A DNA stretch of 64,000 nucleotides, taken from the NCBI GenBank assembly GCA_013822275.1, contig PNKC01000004.1:25565-89564 (forward strand), read 5' to 3'. Shown here piece after piece: positions 43,826 through 52,133 of the stretch (position 1 is the stretch's first letter; each line of letters starts with the position of its first letter). A program made the translations under genes and the position numbers. The stretch is from Anaerolinea sp. (GTDB taxonomy: Bacteria > Chloroflexota > Dehalococcoidia > Tepidiformales > Tepidiformaceae). The notes under the pieces are model-generated. The model saw only the letters and a list, made by a program, of their open reading frames with translations, had not been told where the DNA came from and made no database searches.

Positions 43826-44711
43826 CGTCGTGCTCGCCGTCGTGCTCGCGACAAGCATGCACGCGCCAGAAGTCTTCCAGCACGAACCATTGTCCGGGGT
43901 CCTGACGGAGGTGCGTTTCGAGGATCCGCGCGAACTGCTCCGCTGCCAACTGCACGTCTGCGTCCGCGTCCTCCGTGTGCCGCACCAGGATCGGCTCTTC
44001 CACGTTGACCTTGAAATCGTCGTTGCGCACGCGCGTACAGAAGACAGGCAGGACCGGCGCTCCACTCCTTCTTGCCAGTTCCCAGGGTCCCCGCGGCAGC
44101 TTCACCCATCGCCCCGCCAACTCCAGGCAGAGCCCCGTCCCCTGGATGTCACGGTCCCCCATCACGCCGACGAGTTGTCCCTGCTTCAATGCCGCCAGGC
44201 AGGATCGCAGGCCCGCAAAGCCGGCTTCGTGGAAGTTTCCGCCGCCTGAGGATCTCAGGCTTCCGACGTAGTCAGCGAGTTGCCTGGGCCGCAACGCTTC
44301 CACCAGCGCCACGAAGTCACGCCCCCGATAGGTCAGCGCCTGGATCGCCAGTTCCGCGTTGCCCGTGTGCGCACTTACCACCACGATCGGCCCCGGCTCT
44401 TCGAGCATCGCCAGCCGGTCAGGCCGGTCGATCGAAAGGTGCTCCGCTTCGAACTTCGCCATATTCCGCCGCGGCAGCGTCGCCAGGTCCACGTAATACT
44501 GCGCCACCCTCTGCGTGGCCCGCAGGGCCTCCCGCTTCGCCCGCGGCAGGTCGCCGTCACACAGCGGAAGCATGTTCCGCACGGCCTGGCGGCGCAGCCC
44601 CCGCCGCGTCTGGAACGCAAACCAGCCCGCGAACGAGGCCACCCGGTAGAAGACGCGCGGAAACCTCCCCACAACGGGCCGCAGCAGCCGCATTAACATC
44701 AGCTTGATCAT
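43818..44711 (-). CDS. LpxL/PatA-type lysophospholipid acyltransferase (second copy)
   Basis: A 297-residue acyltransferase starting at ATG 44711. The catalytic H-x4-(D/E) element is VVVSAHTGNAELA (about 106-118, His and Glu), followed by FVALVEALRP and GDRDIQGTG substrate-binding segments. In mycobacteria PatA acylates the mannose of phosphatidylinositol mannosides. Two such enzymes in tandem could acylate two positions of one glycolipid. It is weakly similar to the neighbour at 44732-45643. The longer frame running to 45731 is antisense-like noise. Confidence 0.83.
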   Translation of the reverse strand: MIKLMLMRLLRPVVGRFPRVFYRVASFAGWFAFQTRRGLRRQAVRNMLPLCDGDLPRAKREALRATQRVAQYYVDLATLPRRNMAKFEAEHLSIDRPDRLAMLEEPGPIVVVSAHTGNAELAIQALTYRGRDFVALVEALRPRQLADYVGSLRSSGGGNFHEAGFAGLRSCLAALKQGQLVGVMGDRDIQGTGLCLELAGRWVKLPRGPWELARRSGAPVLPVFCTRVRNDDFKVNVEEPILVRHTEDADADVQLAAEQFARILETHLRQDPGQWFVLEDFWRVHACREHDGEHDDG

Positions 44712-44731
44712 CCCTGACGCGTAGTCGAGCG

Positions 44732-45643
44732 TTACCGCCTCCGTGGCCACATCTCCCGGAACATGTACCACTGGTCCGGATACTGACGGATGAACCGTTC
44801 GTGGGCGTCCATTATCGCTTGCGTCAGGTTGCGGACATCCTCCTCCGGCTGTCCCGTCGTCACCGCGATTTCGAAATCCGTCATTGTGTCGACCTCCATC
44901 CTGCCCGCGGCTGTCCGGGGGAAGCCCGCCGCCACGACCCGGGCGCCCGTCCGGAGGGCGATCCGCGCGGGGCCCGCCGGCACTTCCACCTCTTCCCCGA
45001 AGAACCGCACGCGCACCCCTTCGCCGGGCACCGGCCGGTCCACGAGCAGGGCCAGGAGCCCGTTCCGATGGAGCGCTCGCACAAGCGATGGACCAGTCCG
45101 CTCCAGTTTGATCACGCGCATCCCCAGCCGCTCCCGCGCCCCGGCCACCAGCCGGTCCAGGCGCGGGTCCGCGAACGACTCTGCGACCACCGTGACGGGA
45201 TAGCCGCGCGCCGCCGTCGCTCCGGCGGCCAGGTCCCAATTCCCGAAGTGCATGCAGGCGATGACCGCGCCCTTTCCATCCCGGAGGGCGTGGTCCAGGT
45301 CCGCGAAGCTGCTGTGGCTGCCAAACACGTGCGAAAGCTGTTCCGGGCTCAGGGCCGGAAAGCGGATGAAGTCCGCCAGGTAGCAGCAATAGTTCACCAT
45401 TGAACGCCGCGCCACCCGCCGGATCTGTGCCGGTGAAGCCCGTGGCAGCACCCGCCGAAAGTTGCGGTGCATGGAGCGGCGGCCGCCCGGCCAGAGGTAA
45501 TACCCGGAACTCCCAACAACCCAGGCGACGCGGTAACTCACGCCCAGTGGAAGTCGCGTGACGATCGCCGTCGCCGCCCTCCACAGCCAGTACTGCGCCC
45601 GTGCTGTCAGCGGTACGCCGCGCCCGCCCTGTTCCCCTCTCAC
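44732..45643 (-). CDS. LpxL/PatA-type lysophospholipid acyltransferase (first copy)
   Basis: A 303-residue member of the bacterial lipid A/PIM acyltransferase family. The H-x4-D motif is ACMHFGNWDLAAG (about 134-146), followed by VVAESFADPRLDRLV and LVDRPVPGEGV. A hydrophobic N-terminal segment (LPLGVSYRVAWVVGSSGYYLW) suggests membrane association, and the C-terminal QYPDQWYMFREMWPRR is typical of the family. It is the first gene of the operon leading to the PHP, GT4 and phosphatidyltransferase genes. Confidence 0.85.
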   Translation of the reverse strand: MRGEQGGRGVPLTARAQYWLWRAATAIVTRLPLGVSYRVAWVVGSSGYYLWPGGRRSMHRNFRRVLPRASPAQIRRVARRSMVNYCCYLADFIRFPALSPEQLSHVFGSHSSFADLDHALRDGKGAVIACMHFGNWDLAAGATAARGYPVTVVAESFADPRLDRLVAGARERLGMRVIKLERTGPSLVRALHRNGLLALLVDRPVPGEGVRVRFFGEEVEVPAGPARIALRTGARVVAAGFPRTAAGRMEVDTMTDFEIAVTTGQPEEDVRNLTQAIMDAHERFIRQYPDQWYMFREMWPRRR

Positions 45644-45731
45644 GCGGGCGACACCTGTGCTGCAACTCGCTGCGGACGCATACCGTCATCCTATCCGCGG
45701 GGGCGCTAACGTTCGCTGTCCGGCGTTCCAA

Positions 45732-46901
45732 TCACCCCTTCAAGCATTGCGCCGCCAGGCTGCTAATCGCCACCCCTCGCCGGCCCTGTGCGATTGGGTC
45801 CAGGAACCCGTCCGTGCAGTACCCAACGGAGATACCTGTCTCGGGGTCGCCCCAGCCGATCTGGCCACCGGCCCCGCCATGGCCGAAGGCGCGCGCCGAG
45901 GTCGTGTTCCCAAAGCCGCGCAGCGCCGCGTGGCCGTCGTCTCCCGCCACCATCACGCTCAAGGCCCGGTTAATGGGGTGCCCGAGGATCGGATCGACGT
46001 GGAACGCTTTGGTGCGCACCTTCGTCGCCCATTCGATGGTTTCCGCTTTCATGATTCGAGTGCCGTCCGCAGTCACGCCGCCGTTGATGAGTGGCTGGTA
46101 GAACAGCGCAAGCTGTGCGGCCCCGGCGATGCCGCCTCCGCCCGGTACACCAACCAGCCGCTGTTCGATGGCGTTCAGCCCGGTTATCGCCTCGGGCGTC
46201 ACTTCCCCCCAGCCGCCCTCGGGTGGCACCGGGTCGCCCATGTAACGGACGTCCGCAACCTTCGCGTTCAACTCTCGCGGCATGCCGATGTAGAAGTTCT
46301 TCAACCCCATCGGGTCCAGGATCCGCTCCCTGATATACGCCCGGAAGTCCTTCCCTGTCCGCCGTTCAATGATCTCCGCCAGCACCCAGTGGGCGCTGCT
46401 CGCGTGGTACTGGAACTGGCTCCCCGGCTCCCAGTTCAACCGCCACTGGCTGAACCGCTGCAGCCGCCTCGGGCGGTCATCCCAGTCCGTTGCCCGGAAC
46501 GGCGCCATCGGGAAACCGCCGATGTGGAGCAGCACCTGCTCGACGGTTATCCCTTCCTTCCCGTTTGTCCCGAACTCGGGAATGATCTCCGCCACTTTCT
46601 CTTCGAGCCGCAACTTCCCGTCTTCACAAAGCGTCCAGACGGCCGCGCCGACAACTGCCTTGGTGCACGAGAAGATCGTGTACAGCGTGTCGTCCGTGGC
46701 CGGGGCTTCGGTATCCCCGTGCAATACCCTGCCGTACGTCCGCAACCCCGCCAGGCGTCCCTGCCTGGCCACCGCAATCTGCGCGCTTGGCAGCGTCCCG
46801 TCGTCAACGTCGCGCTTCGCCCGCGCGAACACCGCTTCAAGTTTGGCGCTGTCGATCCCGAGGTCTTCCGGCCGTGTGGCAACTGGTGTCGGCGTGGTCA
46901 T
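45732..46901 (-). CDS. Class C beta-lactamase-like serine hydrolase
   Basis: A 389-residue penicillin-binding-protein-fold hydrolase from ATG 46901 (MTTPTPVATRPEDLG), with GGAG 11 bases upstream. The nucleophile motif SxxK is IFSCTKAV (about 85-92), the second motif is the Y-x-N-like YHASSAHW, and GHGGAGGQIGWGD near the C-terminus replaces KTG with HGG, as in esterase EstB/LovD-like members. It is probably an esterase or peptidase rather than an antibiotic-resistance enzyme. No signal peptide is visible, so it is probably cytosolic. Confidence 0.85.
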   Translation of the reverse strand: MTTPTPVATRPEDLGIDSAKLEAVFARAKRDVDDGTLPSAQIAVARQGRLAGLRTYGRVLHGDTEAPATDDTLYTIFSCTKAVVGAAVWTLCEDGKLRLEEKVAEIIPEFGTNGKEGITVEQVLLHIGGFPMAPFRATDWDDRPRRLQRFSQWRLNWEPGSQFQYHASSAHWVLAEIIERRTGKDFRAYIRERILDPMGLKNFYIGMPRELNAKVADVRYMGDPVPPEGGWGEVTPEAITGLNAIEQRLVGVPGGGGIAGAAQLALFYQPLINGGVTADGTRIMKAETIEWATKVRTKAFHVDPILGHPINRALSVMVAGDDGHAALRGFGNTTSARAFGHGGAGGQIGWGDPETGISVGYCTDGFLDPIAQGRRGVAISSLAAQCLKG

Positions 46902-47034
46902 CTGGCTCGGTGCTCCTTCTATCCTTGACGTTTGCGTGAAGGATAGCGGCGCCGGCCTCGCCTGTCGCCCCCTTGACATCGCGCCCGCAATGCCGCCGAC
47001 TACCGGCATCACCCGGTCCCCGGAGAATCCCACC

Positions 47035-47823
47035 ATGCCCGAACTAAACTACGAACTCTCCGACCACATTGCCACCGTCACGCTCAACCGTCCGGAGGCG
47101 ATGAACGCGCTCACTCGCTCCCTCTACGGCGAGCTGGAGCAGGCCTTCCGCGATGCCCATCGCGACCCCGAAGTCCGCTGCGTGATCCTCACCGGCGCCG
47201 GCCGCGCCTTCTGCTCGGGCGACGACGTGAAGCAGATCATGCTGGGAGAGCAGCGCGACGAGACTGTCCAGCGTCTCCGTGACGTCCGTCCGCGCACTAC
47301 CCCCGCCGCCGCGGCGGTCCTCGAATGCGACAAGCCGGTCATCGCCGCGGTCAACGGCCCCGCCGTTGGCTGGGGGATGGACCTCACGCTCTTCTGCGAT
47401 ATCCGCATCGCCTCGGACCGCGCCAGGTTCGGCGAACTCTTCATCAAGCGCGGCCTCGTGGCCGATATTGGAGGCCTTTGGCGTCTGCCGCGCGTCGTGG
47501 GTCCCTCGAAGGCCGCCGAGCTGCTTTTCACAGGCGACGTCATCGAAGCCCTCGAAGCCGAGCGCATCGGCCTCGTCTCGCGCGTCGTACCGCACGACGA
47601 CCTTATGCCCGCGGCCCGCGAAATCGCCGCGAAGATCGCGGCCAACCCCCCCATCGCGATGCGCTACATGAAGGAGGGCCTCCGCCAGAGTACGAACGCC
47701 TCCATGGCGGAGATGGGCGCCTTCGTCGGCAGTTCGCTCGCCTACCTCTTCACCACGGAAGATCACCGCGAAGGCGCGCTCAGTTTCGTGGAGCGCCGCG
47801 CCCCGGTGTTCAAGGGACGTTAG
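47035..47823 (+). CDS. Enoyl-CoA hydratase/isomerase (crotonase) family protein
   Basis: A 262-residue crotonase from ATG 47035. Motifs are LNRPEAMNALTRSL, AFCSGDDVKQI (oxyanion hole) and AAVNGPAVGWGMDLTLFCDIRIA. Both classical hydratase glutamates are changed: Asp in GWGMD, and FGELF where FGxPE is expected, with Asp in VADIGG. It is therefore likely to act as an isomerase, thioesterase or lyase. It is divergent from the serine hydrolase and converges on the CBS gene with a 4-bp overlap. Confidence 0.85.
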   Translation: MPELNYELSDHIATVTLNRPEAMNALTRSLYGELEQAFRDAHRDPEVRCVILTGAGRAFCSGDDVKQIMLGEQRDETVQRLRDVRPRTTPAAAAVLECDKPVIAAVNGPAVGWGMDLTLFCDIRIASDRARFGELFIKRGLVADIGGLWRLPRVVGPSKAAELLFTGDVIEALEAERIGLVSRVVPHDDLMPAAREIAAKIAANPPIAMRYMKEGLRQSTNASMAEMGAFVGSSLAYLFTTEDHREGALSFVERRAPVFKGR

Positions 47824-48272
47824 CTCGCCGGCGTGTTGGCTGCCCCGGTGATGTATTCGCTCAGTTGGCGGATCTCGTCTTCCTGGTGAAGCGTCAGCCA
47901 CCTGAGTACGTCGCCAATCGAGAGCATCGCCACCACCTCGCCGCCTTCGATCACCGGCAGGTGCCGGTGGCGCGTCTCCGTCATGAGGGCCATCGCCTCC
48001 GCCACCCGCGCGCCGCTGTCGATCGTCACTGGGTTGCGCGTCATCACCTCGCCAACCTTCGACATCGCGGGATCCCGGTCCGCATCCACCACGCGTCTCA
48101 AGACATCCCGTTCCGTGAAGATGCCCACCGGCCGCCTGTCCTCAATCACAAGGAGCGCGCCGATGCCCTTGTCGTTCATCTCGCGCACCGCCTCGGCGAC
48201 CGTGGCCGACTTCCGCACAGTGTAAATCTGCCTGCCCTTTTCCGCGATCAAACTGCTGACGTAGCCGTACAT
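47820..48272 (-). CDS. Tandem CBS-domain protein
   Basis: A 150-residue protein made of two CBS motifs: TVAEAVREMNDKGIGALLVI...VGIFTERDVLRR and RVAEAMALMTETRHRHLPVI...VVAMLSIGDVLRW. ATG 48272 is preceded by an ideal GGAGG, 6 bases away. Such small CBS proteins bind adenine nucleotides and sense energy or redox state. A TTGACA -35 box and a palindrome lie directly upstream. Confidence 0.9.
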   Translation of the reverse strand: MYGYVSSLIAEKGRQIYTVRKSATVAEAVREMNDKGIGALLVIEDRRPVGIFTERDVLRRVVDADRDPAMSKVGEVMTRNPVTIDSGARVAEAMALMTETRHRHLPVIEGGEVVAMLSIGDVLRWLTLHQEDEIRQLSEYITGAANTPAS

Positions 48273-48290
48273 AGAACACCTCCGTTGCCT

Positions 48291-48302
48291 CTGCATATGC
48301 AG
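48291..48302. promoter_or_regulatory. Palindrome in the CBS-gene promoter
   Basis: CTGCATATGCAG is a perfect 12-bp palindrome 19 bases upstream of the CBS-protein start. It lies just downstream of TTGACA (minus strand, 48318-48313), a position suited to repressor binding. Its core GCATATGC recurs in the TA module 1 operator. Confidence 0.45.
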
Positions 48303-48322
48303 TATACGGGGGTGTCAACCCT

Positions 48323-48802
48323 TTATCCCCGCGGCTTGATCTTGAAGTTGTCCCAGGTCACGGCCCGCGCCGGCTCGAACCGCACCCAGCGCCAGTGCCG
48401 CCCTCGCGCCGTCGAGGCGTTTCGCCGCGGCTCGGCGGCCTCTCCATGGCCGCCAGCGTACTTCTCCCCCATCTGCATCCGCGCCGTCTCCAGGTGCGAG
48501 TCGGCGTTTTCCGCGTCCGCGTCTTCCAGGACCGTCGCCTTGCCCTGGAACATCGCCCCTTGCAACTCCGGGAACCGCTCATTGCGGTCCACGAGGATGG
48601 TGGCCACGGGGTTGCGGCGGAGGTTGATGACTTTCTGACCACGGCAGTACGTGTAGATGTTCCCACCCGCCCAGCCGAACCACAGCGGCGTCAGGTTGAT
48701 CCGGGTACCCGGCCCGATCGTCGCGATCCGCATGTTCCAGCTTGTCGTCATCAGTTCGTCCAACTGCTCGGGCGTCAGAGCAAGTTCCTTCGGAATCGGC
48801 AA
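48323..48802 (-). CDS. Pyridoxamine 5'-phosphate oxidase-like (FMN/F420-dependent) split-barrel protein
   Basis: A 159-residue split-barrel protein from TTG 48802, chosen because AGGAG lies 7 bases before it and the family domain begins at once (LTPEQLDELMTTSWNMRIATIG). LTPLWFGWAGGNIYTYC and KVINLRRNPVATILVDRN are typical of the PPOX family that uses FMN or F420. The C-terminus has an unusual basic stretch (RRNASTARGRHWRWVRFEP). Substrate is unknown. The frame extends upstream over the tRNA gene, but that part is not real protein. Confidence 0.78.
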   Translation of the reverse strand: MPIPKELALTPEQLDELMTTSWNMRIATIGPGTRINLTPLWFGWAGGNIYTYCRGQKVINLRRNPVATILVDRNERFPELQGAMFQGKATVLEDADAENADSHLETARMQMGEKYAGGHGEAAEPRRNASTARGRHWRWVRFEPARAVTWDNFKIKPRG

Positions 48803-48855
48803 CGGAGGTCTCCTCGAATGAAATGTCGTCAGATGATACGATGCTCTCCGCTGCC

Positions 48856-48929
48856 GCGGGTGTGGTTCAATGGCAGAACGCGACCTTCCCAAGGTTGAGA
48901 CGAGGGTTCGATTCCCTTCGCCCGCTCCA
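48856..48929 (+). tRNA. tRNA-Gly (anticodon CCC)
   Basis: A 74-base cloverleaf including encoded CCA. The acceptor stem GCGGGTG pairs with CGCCCGC (one T-G pair), the D-stem GTTC with GAAC, and the anticodon stem CGACC with GGTTG around the loop TTCCCAA. The T-stem GAGGG pairs with CCCTT around TTCGATT. The anticodon CCC reads GGG glycine codons. The discriminator base is T. Confidence 0.95.
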
Positions 48930-49189
48930 ACGCACGAACCGCCCACCACTTCGCCAGCGACACCAGCTCCTCGGTGGTACCCGGCGCCCCGTGCGACCCT
49001 GTCCGAAATGCCCGCGCTTCCAACCGCCCATTCGTCAAGCCTGACCAGCCGGGCGCCCAACCTGCCGCTGGCAGCCTCTCATTCCTCATGCTTCGCCGAC
49101 GCGCTAAACGCGCTAATAACGCAAAATCAAGCAGAAGCGCGACCAGCGGGAGGATGCCCCGTCCATCCCCGGCTCTTTGCTCTTCGTCG

Positions 49190-49681
49190 CTACGCGAACG
49201 CCTGGACCGCCGCGAGGGCCGCCGGGGTCACGATGATCACCGCCCACGCCAGGCCAACGTATTGCAGGACATCGCTCAGCATCGTCCGGCTACCCTGCTT
49301 GTCGTCCTCCGTCACCCATTCGTTGGGGCTCGGCTCTTCGTCCGCGCGGCCGCTGTAGCCGTAGGCGACGAGGAGTGCCTTCGTTGCCCGCACGAACTGG
49401 TACCAGCCAGTAACGATGGCAAGTGCCGCCAGTCCGCTGAGCGCGAGCCCGGCTATGGCCAGCGTCTCCGGGTCTGACCCCTCGTCGGCCTGGGGGCCGA
49501 CGCCGAAGTAGCGTGTCGCGATGGTCCCCTGGGTGTAGGACTCCATCGCCTTCACGGAGGTGAAAAGCAGCGCCAGGAGCAACCCACTCCACAGCACCGC
49601 CGCCAGCCAGCGCATGTCCCGCAGCGCAGCCGGTGAAGGAGGCCCCAGGTCTTCATTGGGCGGTGTTTGGCTTTCGCTCAT
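49190..49681 (-). CDS. Hypothetical membrane protein
   Basis: A 163-residue protein with three probable membrane helices: WLAAVLWSGLLLALLFTSV (about 25-43), LAIAGLALSGLAALAIVTGWY (about 74-94) and VGLAWAVIIVTPAALAAVQAF near the end. A Pro/Glu-rich N-terminus and a charged loop (RADEEPSPNEWVTEDDKQG) separate them. I recognise no family. It is a single gene between the tRNA and the DinB-like gene, divergent from the latter. Confidence 0.65.
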   Translation of the reverse strand: MSESQTPPNEDLGPPSPAALRDMRWLAAVLWSGLLLALLFTSVKAMESYTQGTIATRYFGVGPQADEGSDPETLAIAGLALSGLAALAIVTGWYQFVRATKALLVAYGYSGRADEEPSPNEWVTEDDKQGSRTMLSDVLQYVGLAWAVIIVTPAALAAVQAFA

Positions 49682-49761
49682 GATCCGCGCTCTCCTTGTC
49701 CCGTCTCGCGGCGCATACTACGCCGCACGGGTTGGTCTGTAACCCCGTGGAGGCATGACGA

Positions 49762-50328
49762 ATGGCAACACTCGAACAGGTCCAGGAACTCAAACAGAAG
49801 ATGCGCGAAGAGCGGGCGGCACTCATCGCCGCCGCCTGTGGCCTCACCGCTGAAGATGCCTTGCGCGTCCCGACGGATGCCAAGGGAGAAGAGCAGTGGA
49901 CGGCGCTTGAGCAGCTCGCCCATCTCTGCGAGATGGAGCGCACCTACGACGCCTGGGTCCGCGCCGCCCTCGCCCGGGACGGGGCGGACCTGGCCGGCGT
50001 CCCGTGGCAGCCGGTCGAGATCCCCGTCGAGCGGGCTAACGGCAGCTCGGTGGATGAGCTGCTGCGCGCCCTCGAACTGGAGCGCGCCTACACCGAAGGG
50101 CTGATCGACGGGATCTCACTGGAGGCCTTCGAGCACACGGGCCTCAGCCCTGTCTTCGGGCCGCTAACTGTGCTCCAGTGGCTGCGCTCGTTCTACCGCC
50201 ATGACAGGCAGCACGCCGCCCAGATCCAGGGCCGGGTGAGTGACTATCAGCCGCGCTTCAAGGGAACCGAGCCGGACCAGCGCCGGGCCCGTCTGGAACT
50301 CGTCGCCCGCCGGCGGGAGGAAGGCTGA
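49762..50328 (+). CDS. DinB/YfiT-like four-helix metalloprotein
   Basis: A 188-residue, mostly helical protein. The DinB-superfamily metal-binding histidines are probably in EQLAHLCEMERTY (about 50-62) and FYRHDRQHAAQIQGR (about 149-163), with the third ligand in the same C-terminal motif. Members are thiol-dependent enzymes or detoxification proteins. The start ATG 49762 fits a helix opening LEQVQELKQKMREER. Function here is unassigned. Confidence 0.72.
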   Translation: MATLEQVQELKQKMREERAALIAAACGLTAEDALRVPTDAKGEEQWTALEQLAHLCEMERTYDAWVRAALARDGADLAGVPWQPVEIPVERANGSSVDELLRALELERAYTEGLIDGISLEAFEHTGLSPVFGPLTVLQWLRSFYRHDRQHAAQIQGRVSDYQPRFKGTEPDQRRARLELVARRREEG

Positions 50329-50555
50329 GTCAGGCGCTCAGACGCTCCGGCGTTGCCTGTGGACTCGTCGCCATGACAGCCGGCACGCCCGAACGCTGCC
50401 CGCAGTGCTCGCACTGCCGCGCCCGCACGGAGCGGCTCGCGAGGTGGACGAAGTATCGCCAGAGGTGTTCACAAGGCCCAGGGTTGTTCTCCATGCCTCA
50501 ATCATCGGCCGCGCAGGTTAACGCACTGATGCTTCGTTTGCGCGGTCTTCGTTGT

Positions 50556-50930
50556 CTAAAAGCTCGCCCGGGCGGACCACACGCCGAGGGCGGCGGCGAA
50601 GATCGCCAGGCCCGCGCTGCCGCCGATGTAGACGAGCGCCCGGGTAACCTGGCCGTCCTCCAGCAACCGCACGGTCTCCAGCGAGAAGGCGGAGAAGGTG
50701 GTGAAGCCACCAAGCACCCCCACGACAAGGAACACGCGGGCAGACGGCCCAACGCTGCCGGGTTCGTCCGCCAGCGTCGCGATAATCCCGATCAGGAAGG
50801 AGCCGGCGACGTTGATGGCGAAGGTCCCCCAGGGGAACCCGCTGCCGGCGTGGCTGGCGACCACGCTCCCTACGAGGTAGCGGAGGGCCGAACCCAGCCC
50901 TCCGCCCGCTATCACCAACGCCAGCCGCAT
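50556..50930 (-). CDS. crcB: Fluoride channel FluC/CrcB
   Basis: A 124-residue, four-helix protein. ATG 50930 is favoured because AGAGGGGG lies 4 bases before it; ATG 50948 would place that ribosome-binding site inside the gene. Diagnostic motifs are GGGLGSALRYLVG, the FAINVAGSFLIGI helix and GGFTTFSAFSLE, whose Phe and Thr/Ser line the fluoride pore. Dual-topology dimers export F- passively. Only one copy is present. I did not find a convincing fluoride riboswitch upstream. Confidence 0.93.
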   Translation of the reverse strand: MRLALVIAGGGLGSALRYLVGSVVASHAGSGFPWGTFAINVAGSFLIGIIATLADEPGSVGPSARVFLVVGVLGGFTTFSAFSLETVRLLEDGQVTRALVYIGGSAGLAIFAAALGVWSARASF

Positions 50931-51001
50931 GGGACCCCCTCTTTTCATGCCCGCGCGCCCAACCGTCTGCGGTCAGGCGGCGCCGGGCCTGGGCCCCGGC
51001 G

Positions 51002-51031
51002 TTGCCCCGCCGTCCGGCACGTGGCTATAGT
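51002..51031 (+). promoter_or_regulatory. Candidate promoter of the PHP gene (near-leaderless)
   Basis: TTGCCC (51002-51007) and TATAGT (51026-51031) are separated by 18 bases. Transcription would start about 4 bases before ATG 51043, leaving almost no leader, and there is no Shine-Dalgarno sequence in front of the gene. Hexamer match is by eye only. Confidence 0.45.
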
Positions 51032-51042
51032 ACCGTTCTTGA

Positions 51043-51711
51043 ATGCTGATTGACCTTCACGCCCACACTTGGCCCCGTTCTCACGACAGCGTGCTCAACC
51101 CGGACGACCTCATCGCCCGCGCGAAGCAATCGGGTCTCGATGCCGTCGTCTTCACGGAGCACGATACCGTCTGGGACTACAAGTCGATCGAAGAGCTGCG
51201 GGCGAAACACAACTTCCTTGTCCTGGCGGGGGTGGAGATCAGCACGGACGACGGCCACATCCTGGCGTTCGGCATCGACAAGTACGTCTTCGGCATGCAC
51301 CGTTCGCGAGAGCTGGCCGGGTACACGGAGAAGGCGGAGGGGGCGCTCGTGGCCGCACACCCCTACCGCCGCCAGATGCCCTGGTTCAGCCGCAACGACG
51401 ACGAATACCGCGCCGCCCTGGACAAGGCGAGCCGCAACCCCGCCTACCAGTACGTCCACGGGCTGGAAGAACTCAACGGCCGCGGCAGCGACAAGGAGAA
51501 CGAGTTCTCTCGCCGGCTTTGCGAGATGATGGACCTGAAGGGCACCGGCGGCACCGATTCCCACGCCATCAGCGACATCGGCAAGTGCGCGACCTACTTC
51601 GAAAAAGAGATTCATGACGAGCAGGAACTGATTGCTGAGTTGAAGGCCGGGCGCTACTACGCGGTGGACATGCGCTCCGGCGCGCCCGTCGCTGCGCGGG
51701 GCCAGGGATAA
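51043..51711 (+). CDS. PHP-domain phosphoesterase
   Basis: A 222-residue PHP protein. Metal-ligand motifs are MLIDLHAHTWPRSHDS (1-16), VVFTEHDTVWD (about 35-45), GVEISTDDGHIL (about 64-75), VAAHPYRRQM and GGTDSHAISDIG (about 169-180). It is shorter than DNA polymerase-associated PHP domains and probably hydrolyses a small phosphorylated metabolite. It is not closely similar to the PHP gene of the lipid operon. Ferredoxin follows 116 bp downstream under its own promoter. Confidence 0.85.
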   Translation: MLIDLHAHTWPRSHDSVLNPDDLIARAKQSGLDAVVFTEHDTVWDYKSIEELRAKHNFLVLAGVEISTDDGHILAFGIDKYVFGMHRSRELAGYTEKAEGALVAAHPYRRQMPWFSRNDDEYRAALDKASRNPAYQYVHGLEELNGRGSDKENEFSRRLCEMMDLKGTGGTDSHAISDIGKCATYFEKEIHDEQELIAELKAGRYYAVDMRSGAPVAARGQG

Positions 51712-51747
51712 CGGGGCGGAGGCGCCGCTGAAAGTTTGTAATTCGCT

Positions 51748-51776
51748 TCACACACCCGTGCGAGGGTAGTAGTATC
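51748..51776 (+). promoter_or_regulatory. Candidate promoter of the ferredoxin gene
   Basis: TTCACA (51748-51753) and TAGTAT (51771-51776) are separated by exactly 17 bases in an AT-richer intergenic stretch, about 50 bases before ATG 51828. A strong AGGAGAAGGA ribosome-binding site precedes the start codon. Confidence 0.55.
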
Positions 51777-51827
51777 CTCCTGCCTAACGGCGCCGGAAGG
51801 TACCCAACCGAGGAGAAGGAACAGCGA

Positions 51828-52115
51828 ATGACCTACGTCATCACCACCCCATGCATTGACGTCCAGGATCAGGCTTGCGTTGAAGTTTGCCCGGTAGACT
51901 GCATCCATTTCGACGAAGGCGACGACCGGATGCTCTACATCAACCCGGACGAGTGCATCGACTGCGGCGCCTGCGAGCCGGCCTGCCCGGTTACGGCCAT
52001 CTTCGCCGAGGACGATGTCCCGGCGGACCAGGCGGAGTTCAAAGCACTGAACGTCGACTGGTACAGCGACAAGGCGGCCGTGCGGGAGCGGGTTGCCGCC
52101 TTGAAGCCGGCGTAG
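51828..52115 (+). CDS. fdxA: Ferredoxin (FdxA-like, two Fe-S cluster motifs)
   Basis: A 95-residue ferredoxin. The first motif [18 protein letters not shown] has the spacing of a 3Fe-4S or modified cluster, and the second, [13 protein letters not shown], is a full 4Fe-4S site. A C-terminal helix ([19 protein letters not shown]) is typical of seven-iron FdxA proteins. It carries electrons between cytosolic redox enzymes and could serve the pyruvate:ferredoxin oxidoreductase 5 kb away. It is monocistronic, with its own promoter and a downstream hairpin. Confidence 0.9.
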   Translation: MTYVITTPCIDVQDQACVEVCPVDCIHFDEGDDRMLYINPDECIDCGACEPACPVTAIFAEDDVPADQAEFKALNVDWYSDKAAVRERVAALKPA

Positions 52116-52133
52116 GGCTTCCTTTCCTCTCAG

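Noticed and set aside
44712..45731. N-terminal extension of the second acyltransferase
   Set aside because: Out-of-frame shadow of the first acyltransferase with Gly/Arg-rich, non-family sequence.
48803..49060. Upstream extension of the PPOX-family gene across the tRNA
   Set aside because: The extension includes the peptide EGNRTLVSTLG, the well-known false translation of a tRNA gene; the real start is TTG 48802.
50373..50555. Cys-rich open frame after the DinB-like gene
   Set aside because: The CPQCSHC start looks like a zinc ribbon, but there is no ribosome-binding site and the frame runs antisense through crcB.
50931..51042. Fluoride riboswitch upstream of the FluC gene
   Set aside because: The region is GC-rich with some hairpins, but I could not match the conserved crcB-motif elements.
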